NCBI RefSeq assembly: GCF_024220585.1
Contig: NZ_JAMXKF010000007.1
Span: 120,776-184,775 of the forward strand
DNA length: 64,000 nt
Source: Dyadobacter diqingensis
Lineage (GTDB): Bacteria > Bacteroidota > Bacteroidia > Cytophagales > Spirosomataceae
Direction of reading: 5' to 3'
Shown: positions 44,601 to 51,601 of the stretch, piece after piece
How the letters are laid out: every line of letters begins with the position of its first letter
How positions within the stretch are numbered: position 1 is the stretch's first letter
Notes under the pieces: model-generated
Seen by the model: the letters and a program-made list of their open reading frames with translations, nothing else
The model's database searches: none
Told to the model about the DNA's origin: nothing
Position numbers and translations under genes: made by a program

Positions 44601-45133
44601 TTCAGACGAATCCGGGAAGCATCGGCCTGCGGATGAACAATAAATTCGTATTTCAGTGTGCTGTCGTAAATATAGATACGCAGATCAATTCCGGGATAAA
44701 CACGCTGATAAATCACTTCTTCATAGGCTCCGGCATCGCCAGCGGGAGATGCATTCCCGCCGAGAAAATAATTAAAACGGGGCTTAACCTGATTTTTTGT
44801 AACGTATTTAATTTCAGCATTACAATTTTCAAACCGGACTTCCACACCATGTGCATCGATCACCGGACTTTTAGGTACAGGTGTTTTCGCTATTGAGGAA
44901 GAAGTTGTTGCCTTACCGTGCAGGGCGGATACCTTAGAAGCATCGTACAGGACATAAACCAGTGATTTGTTTTTCAGGAATAAGAATCCGCCGGGGATCT
45001 CGGTTCGGAACAAGATATCAGCGTCCCATTGGCCTTTGTTTTGGATAAAGTACATACCGGCACCGGACGATGTCGTAACCGCCGCACAAAAAACCAGTAC
45101 CAAAATCAAAAGACATTGTATAGTTTTCCCCAT
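41681..45133 (-). CDS. Large cell-surface protein: DUF7948, SBBP repeats, PKD domains and gliding-motility (T9SS type B) C-terminal domain
   Basis: Start chosen at 45133 (MGKTIQCLLILVLVFCAAVT), which gives a signal peptide; the frame opens at 45190. The protein has about 1150 residues. It begins with a DUF7948-like region (FIQNKGQWDADILFRTEIPG), then SBBP/beta-propeller-like repeats (YATYLGGNN, ASTYVGGSGNDG, WGTYIGGNGFDA, MTYLGTSAADGA, YATFFGSSDRQAEGD). Two or more PKD-like domains follow (FDVYAGEKKNVLAGCAPLTL; EYKVTLKAYNRLSCKR). The last about 90 residues are a CHU_C gliding-motility-associated domain (VITPNGDGKNDTFVIPMPG, LEVYNRWGKSIFKATNYKDD, WGKGVANGTYFYVVDT) that directs type IX secretion. 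It is likely an adhesin or cell-surface scaffold. Confidence 0.92.
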   Translation of the reverse strand: MGKTIQCLLILVLVFCAAVTTSSGAGMYFIQNKGQWDADILFRTEIPGGFLFLKNKSLVYVLYDASKVSALHGKATTSSSIAKTPVPKSPVIDAHGVEVRFENCNAEIKYVTKNQVKPRFNYFLGGNASPAGDAGAYEEVIYQRVYPGIDLRIYIYDSTLKYEFIVHPQADASRIRLKYEGASDVSINESGQTIIKTSVGQFKEAQPYSYQIINKKTQDVASRIVLSEKNNIQFSLPKGYDKSQTLTIDPELIFSTYSGSTADNWGHTATYDAGGNLYSGGTVFGVGFPATTGAFQVRFSALIDVGILKFSPDGSQLLYATYLGGNNTEVPNSLIVNSKNELLIFGTTSSTNFPTSTAAYQKTFGGGVSIEPVGGIELGNGSDIFVSKLSADGKQLTASTYVGGSGNDGLSNTDIVKIRNYGDSFRGEIELDDQDNVIVVTSTNSENFPLQNPDQNKLSGIQDGVLIKLSPELNAMLWGTYIGGNGFDAVFSVKPAQNGDVYLTGITQSNNLPTGSTSYQPKLNGVEDAFVAVYANGKLKGMTYLGTSAADGAYLLDLDPNENIFVYGLTLGDYPVSKGVYSNAKSNQFIHALDHSLSKSVFSTTIGAGRGVPDISPTAFLVSECGNIYIAGWGGDVNITTRYNMASSTLGLPVTEDAMQPITTGNNFYIAILEEGAKSLLYATFFGSSDRQAEGDHVDGGTSRFDKNGIIYHATCSCGGSNFPITPQAWSKTNKSPNCNNAAFKIDIDRLKADFDVYAGEKKNVLAGCAPLTLDFINASEGGVEYFWEINGNGISREEDGGSYTFTEAGEYKVTLKAYNRLSCKRMDMAEKIIRIESVNAKVIPDTTVCENKTISLFASGGTKYQWSPAAGLDNPASASPKVTTDKTTEYSVTISTANGCSVIKKVTVRVDENEDFVAQSGLTACAGSPVTLTVSGEASEYHWTGDSTLSATTGKSVTVSPAQTTTYTIEGIYSEGCHPKRQITVTVDKAHAPAFEIVRSGGECNKPVKYSMLNKTANAQRYDWNLGASGGITTTNIDDYIYETPGKYVVTLTSFNTSGCALSVSRELVAEPALVIANVITPNGDGKNDTFVIPMPGSSLEVYNRWGKSIFKATNYKDDWGKGVANGTYFYVVDTPGGNHCKGWFEVLE

Positions 45134-45153
45134 AATCCAAACTTGTTCCGTTT

Positions 45154-45774
45154 CTATTTGAACGCAGAAACCGAGATGATATTTTCGCAAAACTCATATT
45201 CCTGCTTCACATTCGAGCCCAGTAAAACGAGCTGATTTTCAGTGGCCGAAATAACGTTGTCAAGATACCAGTTTATACCGGTTACATCCAAATTTGTCGT
45301 GGGTTCATCCAGAAAAATAACAGGAACATCCGACATAAATGCCAGCCCCAGTTTTACCCGCTGTTTCATACCTGATGAAAAATGACGGACCACTTTGCCA
45401 CTGGCATGCGGCAATTGTATAAAATCCTCGAAATCAGCCGTGGAAATATTGTTTTTTAACGGTTTGAATTTCTTGTGAAAATCGACCAGTTCTCTTAACG
45501 TAAACTCTTCAATCAATTCGAGATAAGGCGCTGCAACCACCAGATGTTTGTACCATTTTTCAACGTCAATTTCCTTTCCCGATTGACCCAGATAACTAAT
45601 CGTGCCTTCGGTAGCCGGGGTCATGCCCGTCAGCAATTGTAAAAGCGTTGATTTCCCGCTCCCGTTCGGGCCGACAAAAACATATTTCTGCCCTCCTTCC
45701 AACACAAAACTCGCCCGGCGGATGATCCACTCCTGAATGAATTTCTTACCTACGTTTTCTACTTTTATCTGCAC
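45154..45774 (-). CDS. ABC transporter ATP-binding protein
   Basis: A 206-residue nucleotide-binding subunit with Walker A GPNGSGKSTLLQLLTG, the signature HFSSGMKQRVKLGLAFM, and Walker B VPVIFLDEPTTNLDV. The shortness and lack of a visible permease gene next door mean its transport partner must be encoded elsewhere, or it is a soluble ABC protein. It resembles the CcmA/drug-export type. It is followed after 20 bp by the large surface protein gene on the same strand, so they may share a transcript, but a functional link is not evident. Confidence 0.9.
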   Translation of the reverse strand: MQIKVENVGKKFIQEWIIRRASFVLEGGQKYVFVGPNGSGKSTLLQLLTGMTPATEGTISYLGQSGKEIDVEKWYKHLVVAAPYLELIEEFTLRELVDFHKKFKPLKNNISTADFEDFIQLPHASGKVVRHFSSGMKQRVKLGLAFMSDVPVIFLDEPTTNLDVTGINWYLDNVISATENQLVLLGSNVKQEYEFCENIISVSAFK

Positions 45775-45814
45775 AATTTAATCAATGAGTAAGCAGTGAA
45801 TAACAATTAAGACA

Positions 45815-46732
45815 CTACTTTTTAGCTAAAAAATAATCCCAGGCGGCTTTTGAAATTTGCGCGATCACACCATCGCGTGTTTTTTCATCTACCGGGGTAT
45901 TGGACACAAAAACAACGATGGCAACATGCTCGCCGTTGGGAAGTGTCATAATTCCTGCATCGTTGGTCGCAGCCAGTATTCCGTCCTTGGTATCAGACAG
46001 ACCGGTCTTATGCGCAACCTGCGCGTTCTTAGGCAACAAACCTTTGATTTTATTAGGACCCGAAGTCGTTTCCGTCATGATCTTTAAAAGAAAATCATTG
46101 CTGGTTTTTGACAGCGCCTTTCCTTTATACAGGATATCTAGCAAACGCAGCATCGCACGCGGTTTGCACCAGTTGGTAAATTGTACCTTCCATTCACTGT
46201 GCATTTCCTCTTCCGTCGCGGCGATAACGATACTTTTAACACCAAGATTTTGCACATAGGCGTCCACTTTTTTAGGGCCTCCCAGCAAGCGGAACAGGAT
46301 ATCACACCCGTTGTTATCACTTTGCGAAACCGTGTAAGCCAGTATTTCCGATAACTTTAAATCTACATTTCCTTTCGGATATTTTTCCCGGATGGGGCTC
46401 CATGTATTAGGCAGCAAGTCCTTCGGCGTAACACGGATTTTCTGGTTCAGCGACAATTTACCCTTGTCAACCTGATCCAACACGGCCATAGCAAGCGGAA
46501 ATTTATATACACTTTGCATAGGATATCGCAATCCTTCATTGAACAAAAACGTCTCCCTGTCTTCCAGTCCCATAATCGCAACGCCAACCGTACCCTTCGC
46601 TTCCGGAATAATCTTTTCAATTTTCCTGCGAAAATCATCGGCCGGTTTCTGAGCAAAAACGCCGGCGCCAGTTATTGTCAGCAAAACAACTGCAAACGAA
46701 AAGAATACTTTAAATGGGTTACAGACAGTCAT
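45815..46732 (-). CDS. Class A beta-lactamase (subclass A2-like)
   Basis: A 305-residue serine beta-lactamase with a signal peptide (VVLLTITGAGVFAQ). Active-site motifs are complete: S74-V-Y-K77 (MQSVYKFPLAM), S138-D-N140 (VSQSDNNGCDILF) and K242-T-G244 (VAHKTGLSDTKDG). The acidic ATEEEMHSEW stretch at 172-181 stands in the omega-loop position of the general base. The sequence style (SVYKFPLA, ETTSGPNKIKGLLP) resembles the Bacteroidota A2 subgroup that includes CepA, CfxA, PER and VEB. It is probably an intrinsic chromosomal gene; no mobile element flanks it. Confidence 0.92.
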   Translation of the reverse strand: MTVCNPFKVFFSFAVVLLTITGAGVFAQKPADDFRRKIEKIIPEAKGTVGVAIMGLEDRETFLFNEGLRYPMQSVYKFPLAMAVLDQVDKGKLSLNQKIRVTPKDLLPNTWSPIREKYPKGNVDLKLSEILAYTVSQSDNNGCDILFRLLGGPKKVDAYVQNLGVKSIVIAATEEEMHSEWKVQFTNWCKPRAMLRLLDILYKGKALSKTSNDFLLKIMTETTSGPNKIKGLLPKNAQVAHKTGLSDTKDGILAATNDAGIMTLPNGEHVAIVVFVSNTPVDEKTRDGVIAQISKAAWDYFLAKK

Positions 46733-46762
46733 CGGAATAAGTTTCTGAGGTTGTTTAAATGG

Positions 46763-47983
46763 TTAAATTTCATTGTTTTCTACACTCACATGACCGCCTC
46801 CGTTTCGTACACGGGTCAGCTTTACCAATTCAATTCTGGTATCCTGCATGGATATAATCTGAAACGAATATGGCGGCATGTCAATTTCATCATTTACTTC
46901 CGGTAAATCTCCATGCACCTGTATCAGCATTCCCGCCAGGGTATCGTAATCCCCCTCAGGAAGTTCCCAGCCATATTTTTCATTGAGATAATCCACCTCA
47001 TGACGCGCGCTCAGAATGTAGGTATTATCGTCAACCTTACGCTCCGTCCAGTCTTCCGTCGAGTCATATTCATCCTGAATTTCGCCAAAAATCTGCTCAA
47101 CCACATCCTCCACACTGACAAGTCCCGAAGTCCCGCCAAATTCGTCCACCACCAGGGCCAGACTTCTTCTTTCTTCCAGAAAACGTAACATCAGATCGCT
47201 GGCAGGCATGGCTTCCGGCACGATCAGAATCGGCGTTACGATACCGCTGATTTCCTTGGGTTTACGAAAAAGAGACAAGGCATGGCAGTAACCCAGGATA
47301 TCATCCACGGACTCACGGTAAACAATTATTTTGGAGTGTCCGCTTGTCAGAAACGCTCTTTTAAGATCTTCAATGGTATCATTTACATTTACCGCCGAAA
47401 TTTCCGTTCTCGGAATCATGCAATCACGAATCCGCAGATCCTTGAAATCCAGCGCGTTGATGAACATCCTTTCCTCAATGCTGTGGTCATCGAAATCAGG
47501 ATCATCAGCCGAAGCCGCTTCATCGCGCAAATAGTATGACAAGGCATTCTCCTTCACAAAAGGCTCGACAAACCAATATAGTGGTGTCATCACCCATTCG
47601 GCAAACCGGACAGGGAAAGATTGCAGGTCCAGAACTTTTGGAAAACTATGCCCGATCCGGACCCAGCAGGTATAACAGGATATCCATAAAACAGCCAATC
47701 CTACAAAAAGTACGGCAACGGTAAGCTCTTCTGCCAGGCCAAGCGAATCTCTGAGGATTGGAAAAACAAAGGTAACCGCATAAAAACAGCCGAGTGCCAC
47801 AACCGCCAGCCGGACCATGCGCAAAAGCCGACGCCAATACAGCGTTTGAAAAATTTGCGATGCATTTTCATTCCTCAGTGAGTAGCGGTCAATGGACACA
47901 TCCAGCAAAACCGCCCGGACAGCCCCGTAATAACCTGCCAGCACAAAGAAAAATACTGCAAAACCGACTAACAGAAGATTCAT
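46763..47983 (-). CDS. CNNM/CorC-HlyC family transporter with CBS domains
   Basis: A 406-residue protein with an N-terminal membrane region of three to four segments (LVGFAVFFFVLAGYYGAVRA onward), comparable to a CNNM/DUF21 domain. Tandem CBS domains follow (DCMIPRTEISAVNVNDTIED, HSKIIVYRESVDDILGYCHA, LALVVDEFGGTSGLVSVEDV, EQIFGEIQDEYD), then a C-terminal CorC_HlyC domain (LNEKYGWELPEGDYDTLAGM). The family is linked to magnesium or cobalt transport and tolerance; some Bacteroidota homologues are annotated GldE. The start codon overlaps the stop of a small upstream gene by the ATGA arrangement, so the two are translationally coupled. Confidence 0.88.
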   Translation of the reverse strand: MNLLLVGFAVFFFVLAGYYGAVRAVLLDVSIDRYSLRNENASQIFQTLYWRRLLRMVRLAVVALGCFYAVTFVFPILRDSLGLAEELTVAVLFVGLAVLWISCYTCWVRIGHSFPKVLDLQSFPVRFAEWVMTPLYWFVEPFVKENALSYYLRDEAASADDPDFDDHSIEERMFINALDFKDLRIRDCMIPRTEISAVNVNDTIEDLKRAFLTSGHSKIIVYRESVDDILGYCHALSLFRKPKEISGIVTPILIVPEAMPASDLMLRFLEERRSLALVVDEFGGTSGLVSVEDVVEQIFGEIQDEYDSTEDWTERKVDDNTYILSARHEVDYLNEKYGWELPEGDYDTLAGMLIQVHGDLPEVNDEIDMPPYSFQIISMQDTRIELVKLTRVRNGGGHVSVENNEI

Positions 47984-48228
47984 TTCTTGATGGTTTTAGA
48001 TGCAACTGCCTTTTTAGCCGTTTTTGCCAGCTCCTCTTCTTCCGCTTTTTTCTTGGCGGTCAATGAAGATTTCAGCCGGTTAAACTGGAAAAACAACAGA
48101 CAGGTTATACTCAATAACAAAAGCCAGTAGCTATCAAATAAGGTGGTGCGGCGAAATTCGAGAACCCATACAATTAAAAAACCGACGGTGCCGGCAAGAA
48201 GAATGGTTCGGGTTAATTTTGGAGACAT
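47980..48228 (-). CDS. Small two-helix membrane protein with lysine-rich tail, coupled to the CNNM transporter
   Basis: An 82-residue protein with two probable membrane segments (TILLAGTVGFLIVWVLEF and YWLLLLSITCLLFFQF) and a basic, Lys/Ala/Glu-rich C-terminal tail (AKKKAEEEELAKTAKKAVAS). I do not recognise the family. Its stop codon overlaps the start of the transporter gene by 4 bp (ATGA), strong evidence that it is real and produced together with the transporter. A small accessory subunit is a reasonable but unproven idea. Confidence 0.75.
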   Translation of the reverse strand: MSPKLTRTILLAGTVGFLIVWVLEFRRTTLFDSYWLLLLSITCLLFFQFNRLKSSLTAKKKAEEEELAKTAKKAVASKTIKK

Positions 48229-48477
48229 GCAATTTTAATTTTGTAACTTAATAACGTCTGGTGACAATCAAGACGTTGTTATACGCTATTCTTTTTCAAA
48301 TATACACAGAATGAATCAAAATGGTCAAGCTCGGTAAAATGATCTGCCGACGCTATAATATCCTCTACATATCCCTCCCGTTTTCTGTAAAATCGTTAAC
48401 TTGCGGCAATTCCTGTACAATTGGGCATCAATACCCGAATTGTAAAATTATTTCTTGATAAAATATCTTATTTTACT
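48229..48477. other. Divergent promoter region for the CNNM operon and fbaA
   Basis: About 250 bp. A TACAATTG near 48416-48423 resembles the -7 consensus with one mismatch, but the nearest TTG is too close, so I do not call a promoter. No gene seen. Confidence 0.4.
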
Positions 48478-49557
48478 ATGAGCGAAACCACAAAACGCTT
48501 TCCTGCCGGTGTTATTACCGGTGACGGAGTTAGCGAAATTTTCCGTCATGCCAACGAAAATAATTATGCCCTTCCGGCTGTTAACGTTGTAGGCACTAAC
48601 TCAGTGAATGCAGTATTGGAAACGGCTGCGGCTGTGAACAGTCCCGTTATTATTCAATTTTCGAATGGTGGCGGAATTTTTTACGCGGGAAAGAGTGTAT
48701 CAAATACAAATCAGAAAGCTGCTATTGCAGGAAGTATCTCAGGAGCCCAGCACGTACATCTTATGTCTGAGGTTTATGGCGTTCCTGTAATTTTACATAC
48801 AGACCACTGCGCTAAAAAACTTCTTCCTTGGATCGACGGTCTTTTGGATGCAGGTGAGCGTCATTTTGATCAATATGGCAAGCCTTTGTACAGCTCTCAC
48901 ATGATCGACTTGTCAGAGGAGCCTCTTGAAGAAAACATCGAAATTTGCAGCAGATATTTTGAGCGTATGTCTAAATTAGGCATGACACTTGAAATCGAAT
49001 TGGGTGTAACTGGTGGAGAAGAAGACGGTGTTGATAACAGCGATGTTGACAGCTCGAAACTTTACACGCAGCCTGAGGAAGTTGCTTATGCTTATGCTGA
49101 ATTGAGCAAAATCTCTCCTAACTTCACCATTGCAGCAGCATTTGGAAACGTTCACGGTGTTTACAAACCAGGTAACGTGAAATTGGAGCCGAAAATCCTT
49201 CGTAATTCTCAGAACTACATCCAGGAGAAATTCGGAACGGGTGAACTCCCTGTAAACTTCGTATTCCACGGTGGATCAGGTTCTTCACGTGAAGAAATCC
49301 GCGAAGCTATCGAGTACGGTGCGATCAAAATGAACATCGATACTGACGTTCAGTGGTCAACTTGGGAAGGAATTCTTAAATATTACAAAGACAAAGAAGG
49401 ATACCTTCAGTCTCAATTAGGAAACCCTGAAAGCGCTGATTCTCCAAACAAGAAATATTACGATCCACGCGTTTGGTTGCGTAAAGGCGAAGAAAGCATG
49501 ATCGCTCGTTTGAAAGTAGCTTTCGAAGACTTGAACTGCATCAACCGTTTGGCTTAA
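48478..49557 (+). CDS. fbaA: Class II fructose-bisphosphate aldolase
   Basis: A 359-residue zinc-dependent aldolase of glycolysis and gluconeogenesis, class IIA by length and motifs. Start at 48478 (MSETTKRFPAGVITGDGVSE), 19 codons inside the open frame, matches FbaA N-termini. Zinc and substrate motifs include VILHTDHCAKKLLPWIDGLL, EIELGVTGGEEDGVDNSD, AAFGNVHGVYKPGNVKLEP, VFHGGSGSSREE and MNIDTDVQWSTWEGI. Codon usage appears biased toward preferred codons, as expected for a highly expressed gene. Complete. Confidence 0.97.
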   Translation: MSETTKRFPAGVITGDGVSEIFRHANENNYALPAVNVVGTNSVNAVLETAAAVNSPVIIQFSNGGGIFYAGKSVSNTNQKAAIAGSISGAQHVHLMSEVYGVPVILHTDHCAKKLLPWIDGLLDAGERHFDQYGKPLYSSHMIDLSEEPLEENIEICSRYFERMSKLGMTLEIELGVTGGEEDGVDNSDVDSSKLYTQPEEVAYAYAELSKISPNFTIAAAFGNVHGVYKPGNVKLEPKILRNSQNYIQEKFGTGELPVNFVFHGGSGSSREEIREAIEYGAIKMNIDTDVQWSTWEGILKYYKDKEGYLQSQLGNPESADSPNKKYYDPRVWLRKGEESMIARLKVAFEDLNCINRLA

Positions 49558-49565
49558 TTTTTTTG

Positions 49566-49607
49566 TTGACCATTGACCATTGCCGATTGACAATGGTTAA
49601 TGGTCAA
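49566..49607. terminator. Long inverted repeat between convergent fbaA and hxlR-like genes
   Basis: TTGACCATTGACCATTG and its reverse complement with one mismatch (17-bp stem, 8-nt loop). The half-site is itself a repeat of TTGACCA. It probably acts as a terminator-like structure, but there is no clean T-run. Confidence 0.55.
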
Positions 49608-49628
49608 TAATCAATCGACAGACAACCG

Positions 49629-50012
49629 TCAACTCTCAACAACCTCCCGCCCCATCACCAGATTCCTGTGCTTGACACCCCACACCCTCAGCACATCAAT
49701 TAATTCCCGCAGCGAGTGTCCGTGTTCTGTCAGCGTGTATTCCACCACCACCGGTATCGAATCGTAAACAGTACGTTTCACCAGCTCATTCGCTTCCAGA
49801 TCTCTCAATTCTTTTGACAACATTTTGTCGGTTATATTCGGAATCTCCTTCGCAATCTGAGTGAAACGTTTGTTTCCAAACATCAGCGAAATGATGATCT
49901 GTAACTTCCACTTGCCGTTTAACGCATCCAGTGCATCACGAACAGGCAACAAGCTTTTCGCGCAATCACTGTGATTCAATCTTTCTTCCAAAAATGCTTC
50001 TTTCGCTTCCAT
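49629..50012 (-). CDS. HxlR family winged-helix transcriptional regulator
   Basis: A 127-residue regulator with the MarR-like winged helix typical of HxlR: PVRDALDALNGKWKLQIIIS, KRFTQIAKEIPNITDKMLSK, ELRDLEANELVKRTVYDSIP, VEYTLTEHGHSLRELIDVL. Cys18, in the segment DCAKSL, is a possible redox-sensing cysteine, as seen in some HxlR proteins that sense quinones or aldehydes. It is divergent from a nitroreductase-family gene, and the 106-bp gap contains paired GTATAG repeats, so it probably controls that gene and itself. Confidence 0.92.
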   Translation of the reverse strand: MEAKEAFLEERLNHSDCAKSLLPVRDALDALNGKWKLQIIISLMFGNKRFTQIAKEIPNITDKMLSKELRDLEANELVKRTVYDSIPVVVEYTLTEHGHSLRELIDVLRVWGVKHRNLVMGREVVES

Positions 50013-50046
50013 GATGGTTGTCTAAAAACTTTATTACTATCCTTTT

Positions 50047-50087
50047 GTATAGCACTTACAAATGTATAGTATATTTATTTAAGTTTG
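50047..50087. promoter_or_regulatory. Divergent hxlR / nitroreductase promoter region with candidate operator
   Basis: GTATAG occurs at 50047-50052 and 50064-50069 (17-bp period), with an inverted CTAT at 50037-50040. A minus-strand -7 box TACATTTG (50059-50066, plus strand CAAATGTA) lies between the repeats and faces hxlR. A plus-strand TAAGTTTG (50080-50087) faces the nitroreductase gene. HxlR binding to the GTATAG repeats would block at least its own promoter. Confidence 0.45.
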
Positions 50088-50118
50088 CATCATCAAATTT
50101 AAATAAAATTTTGCTACA

Positions 50119-50751
50119 ATGAATAACCTGATAGAAACATTAAACTGGCGTTATGCTACAAAAAGAATGAACGGCAATAAAATCCCGTCCGAAAAACTGG
50201 ACGTGATTCTGGAAGCCATCAAACTTTCACCATCTTCGGCCGGTTTGCAACCTTATACCGTCTTTGTTATTGAAGATCAGGCAGTAAAAGAAAAAATTCA
50301 CAAAGTGGCTTATTCGCAGCCACAGGTCATCGAAGCTTCACACCTTTTGGTTTTTGCTGCATACAATAAACTGACTGCTGAAAATGTGTCAGACTACATG
50401 AACCTGATTGCAGACACACGCAGCATACCGGTGGAGTCGCTTGATGGATTCAAAAATTCAATAAGCGCGGGTCTGTTAAGCCGCAGCGAAGAAGTAAATG
50501 CACAATGGGCCGCCCGTCAGGCTTACATTGCCCTGGGTCACGCGCTGGTTGCTGCTGCTTCCGAGCAAATCGACGCAACACCGATGGAAGGATTTGACGC
50601 AAAAGGACTGGATGAAATTTTAGGCTTAAACGAAAAAGGCCTCAACAGTGTTGTGATTATGACGCTGGGCTATCGCGACAGCGAAAATGACGCTTTGGCC
50701 AGTGCGAAAAAAGTAAGAAAAGCACATGAAGAGCTTTTTGTTACCATCTGA
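50119..50751 (+). CDS. NAD(P)H-dependent nitroreductase-family flavoprotein (NfsB-like)
   Basis: A 210-residue FMN oxidoreductase. Motifs include the N-terminal NWRYATKRMNGNKIPSEKLD and the FMN-contacting KLSPSSAGLQPYTVFVI. AARQAYIALGHALVAAASEQ and IDATPMEGFDAKGLDEILGL also match the family, as does the closing LNSVVIMTLGYRDSENDALA. Such enzymes reduce quinones, nitroaromatics or related electrophiles. It is divergently paired with an HxlR regulator and followed 43 bp later by an FrnE-like thiol oxidoreductase, which suggests an electrophile or redox-stress response. Confidence 0.93.
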   Translation: MNNLIETLNWRYATKRMNGNKIPSEKLDVILEAIKLSPSSAGLQPYTVFVIEDQAVKEKIHKVAYSQPQVIEASHLLVFAAYNKLTAENVSDYMNLIADTRSIPVESLDGFKNSISAGLLSRSEEVNAQWAARQAYIALGHALVAAASEQIDATPMEGFDAKGLDEILGLNEKGLNSVVIMTLGYRDSENDALASAKKVRKAHEELFVTI

Positions 50752-50794
50752 TTTTCGATGGCAGACATTGCTCAGAACTTAAAACAAAACGACG

Positions 50795-51499
50795 ATGAAA
50801 GTTGAAATATGGAGTGATGTAATGTGTCCCTGGTGTTATATCGGCAAGCGCAAGTTTGAGAAGGCACTGGAACAGTTTCCACAAAAAGACAGAATTGAAG
50901 TAGAATGGAAAAGTTTTCAGTTAAATCCTGACATGGAAACAGATCCTGACAGAAGTATTGTCGAATATCTGGTTGAAGCGAAGGGCATTACCCCTGACCA
51001 CGCCACACAAATGCTGGACCACGTTACGGGCATCGCGGAAGAAGTAGGTCTGGAATATCACATGGATAAAACAGTGCTGGCCAATTCATTTGACAGCCAC
51101 CGGTTTATTCAGTTTGCCAAGAAAAATAAATTGGGATCAGAGGCTGAAGAAGCGCTGTTCCATGCGTATTTCACAGAAGGAAAAAACACAGCGGATCATG
51201 GCGTTCTGGCTGACCTTGGAGCCAAAATAGGTCTTGAAGCGACGGATGTAAAAAATGTGTTAAACAGCAATCAGTTTGCGGAAGATGTCCGCAAAGATGT
51301 CTATGAAGCACAGCAGGTTGGCGCGAGAGGCGTTCCGTTTTTTGTTCTCGACCGAAAATATGCCGTTTCGGGAGCTCAGCAAACCGAAACATTCCTTGGC
51401 GCATTGCAACAGTCATTTCAGGAATGGGAAAAGGAAAACCCGGCCCCTCTTTTGACCTACGCCGAAGGAGATAGCTGCACAACGGACGGAAACTGCTAA
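50795..51499 (+). CDS. DsbA family oxidoreductase, FrnE-like
   Basis: A 234-residue thioredoxin-fold protein with an inserted helical domain. The active site C11-P-W-C14 lies in WSDVMCPWCYIGKRKFEKAL. The cis-proline loop is ARGVPFFVLDRKYAVSGAQQ. There is no signal peptide, as usual for FrnE, so it acts in the cytoplasm as a disulfide isomerase/oxidoreductase or a polyketide-type isomerase. The C-terminus ends with an extra Cys pair (DSCTTDGNC). It is probably co-expressed with the preceding nitroreductase, and a strong terminator follows. Confidence 0.93.
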   Translation: MKVEIWSDVMCPWCYIGKRKFEKALEQFPQKDRIEVEWKSFQLNPDMETDPDRSIVEYLVEAKGITPDHATQMLDHVTGIAEEVGLEYHMDKTVLANSFDSHRFIQFAKKNKLGSEAEEALFHAYFTEGKNTADHGVLADLGAKIGLEATDVKNVLNSNQFAEDVRKDVYEAQQVGARGVPFFVLDRKYAVSGAQQTETFLGALQQSFQEWEKENPAPLLTYAEGDSCTTDGNC

Positions 51500-51525
51500 A
51501 ACAGCTTTCATACGACCATAAAACC

Positions 51526-51566
51526 AAAGCCCGGGTGCCTGCATTTTGTGCAAGACCCGGGCTTTT
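51526..51566 (+). terminator. Strong rho-independent terminator after the frnE-like gene
   Basis: Stem AAAGCCCGGGT (51526-51535) / ACCCGGGCTTT (51555-51565) followed by TTTTG. It closes the nitroreductase/frnE unit. Confidence 0.8.
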
Positions 51567-51601
51567 GCTACATTGCCGGCTTACATATCAATTGTAGTGT
51601 C

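Noticed and set aside
41711..44896. Several plus-strand ORFs inside the large surface-protein gene
   Set aside because: They run antisense through a single continuous reading frame with clear domains, so they are shadows.
45815..46732. Recently acquired mobile resistance gene
   Set aside because: No insertion sequence, integron or composition shift flanks the beta-lactamase, which fits an intrinsic chromosomal gene.
48401..48423. TTG and TACAATTG as an fbaA promoter
   Set aside because: The spacing is only about 12 nt, well below the 17-23 nt range, and the -7 box has a mismatch.
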